From positions 26,356-90,355 of the forward strand of contig QUIQ01000006.1 of the NCBI GenBank assembly GCA_003480165.1: a stretch of DNA of 64,000 nt, written 5' to 3'. This document shows positions 63,978 to 64,000 of this stretch, piece after piece. The notes beneath the pieces were generated by a model. That model saw only the letters and a program-made list of their open reading frames with translations. It had not been told where the DNA came from and did no database searches. The stretch comes from Firmicutes bacterium AM41-11. Its GTDB lineage: Bacteria; Bacillota_I; Bacilli_A; Erysipelotrichales; Erysipelotrichaceae. A program made the position numbers and the translations under genes. Each line of letters begins with the position of its first letter. The stretch's first letter is position 1.

Positions 63978-64000
63978 CGGATGTCAAAAAAAAGAAAGTG

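Overview
The window looks like chromosomal DNA from a low-GC Gram-positive bacterium (Bacillota, best guess Erysipelotrichia or a near relative). The evidence is AT-rich DNA, strong AGGAGG-type ribosome binding sites, PolC, RNase J, GpsB and RecU, a class B-type RNase P RNA, and gene orders typical of Firmicutes: rpsF-ssb-rpsR-(DUF2232)-gdpP-rplI-dnaB-walJ, upp-atpIBEFHAGDC, pbp1A-recU/gpsB-rnpB. The assignment rests on gene content only. I see no rRNA, prophage, CRISPR array or intact insertion sequence.

Region by region. 1-3.5 kb holds the end of a large 2-hydroxyacyl-CoA dehydratase activase, its separate partner, a membrane protein and an FMN-binding protein. 3.5-10.1 kb is the ribosomal protein, replication and c-di-AMP phosphodiesterase cluster. 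10.1-17.3 kb is upp plus a complete F1Fo ATP synthase operon whose c subunit carries a sodium-type ion site; it is followed by a small inverted-repeat-bounded segment holding two hairpin terminators. 17.6-21.5 kb has a secreted esterase and the TrkA/TrkH potassium system. 21.4-24.7 kb is pyruvate formate-lyase and its activase, behind a ZTP (pfl) riboswitch with an apparent CcpA cre site. 24.7-35.2 kb is a signalling and export stretch: a CHASE-GGDEF-PAS protein behind a 17-codon coupled ORF, tRNA-Asn, a TetR/MMPL/LxxG-heptad module, and a hybrid histidine kinase gene interrupted by an in-frame TAG.

35.2-38.6 kb has a nitroreductase, a COG2509-type flavoprotein with a long structured leader, and a membrane dipeptidase. 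38.6-43.5 kb is the cell-wall and division block (class A PBP, RecU, GpsB), the RNase P RNA and a CorA magnesium channel. 43.5-47.5 kb, on the minus strand, has ThiT with a TPP riboswitch, a metallophosphoesterase, RNase J and peptide deformylase. 47.6-54.9 kb is ftsW-rsmD-coaD-rnc-polC. 55-59.4 kb is a three-gene operon of two MFS transporters and an X-Pro dipeptidyl-peptidase. 59.4-64 kb has two minus-strand transporters, a DUF349 coiled-coil protein, a flavin reductase and two small membrane proteins at the right edge.

Most of the window is core housekeeping. The points most worth a second look are the TAG-interrupted hybrid kinase, the leader of the COG2509 gene with two mutually exclusive hairpins, the riboswitch-plus-cre control of pflBA, the sodium-type ATP synthase c subunit, the TetR-MMPL-heptad export module, and the IR-bounded segment after atpC. 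I did not find a clearly new multi-gene defence or mobile system.
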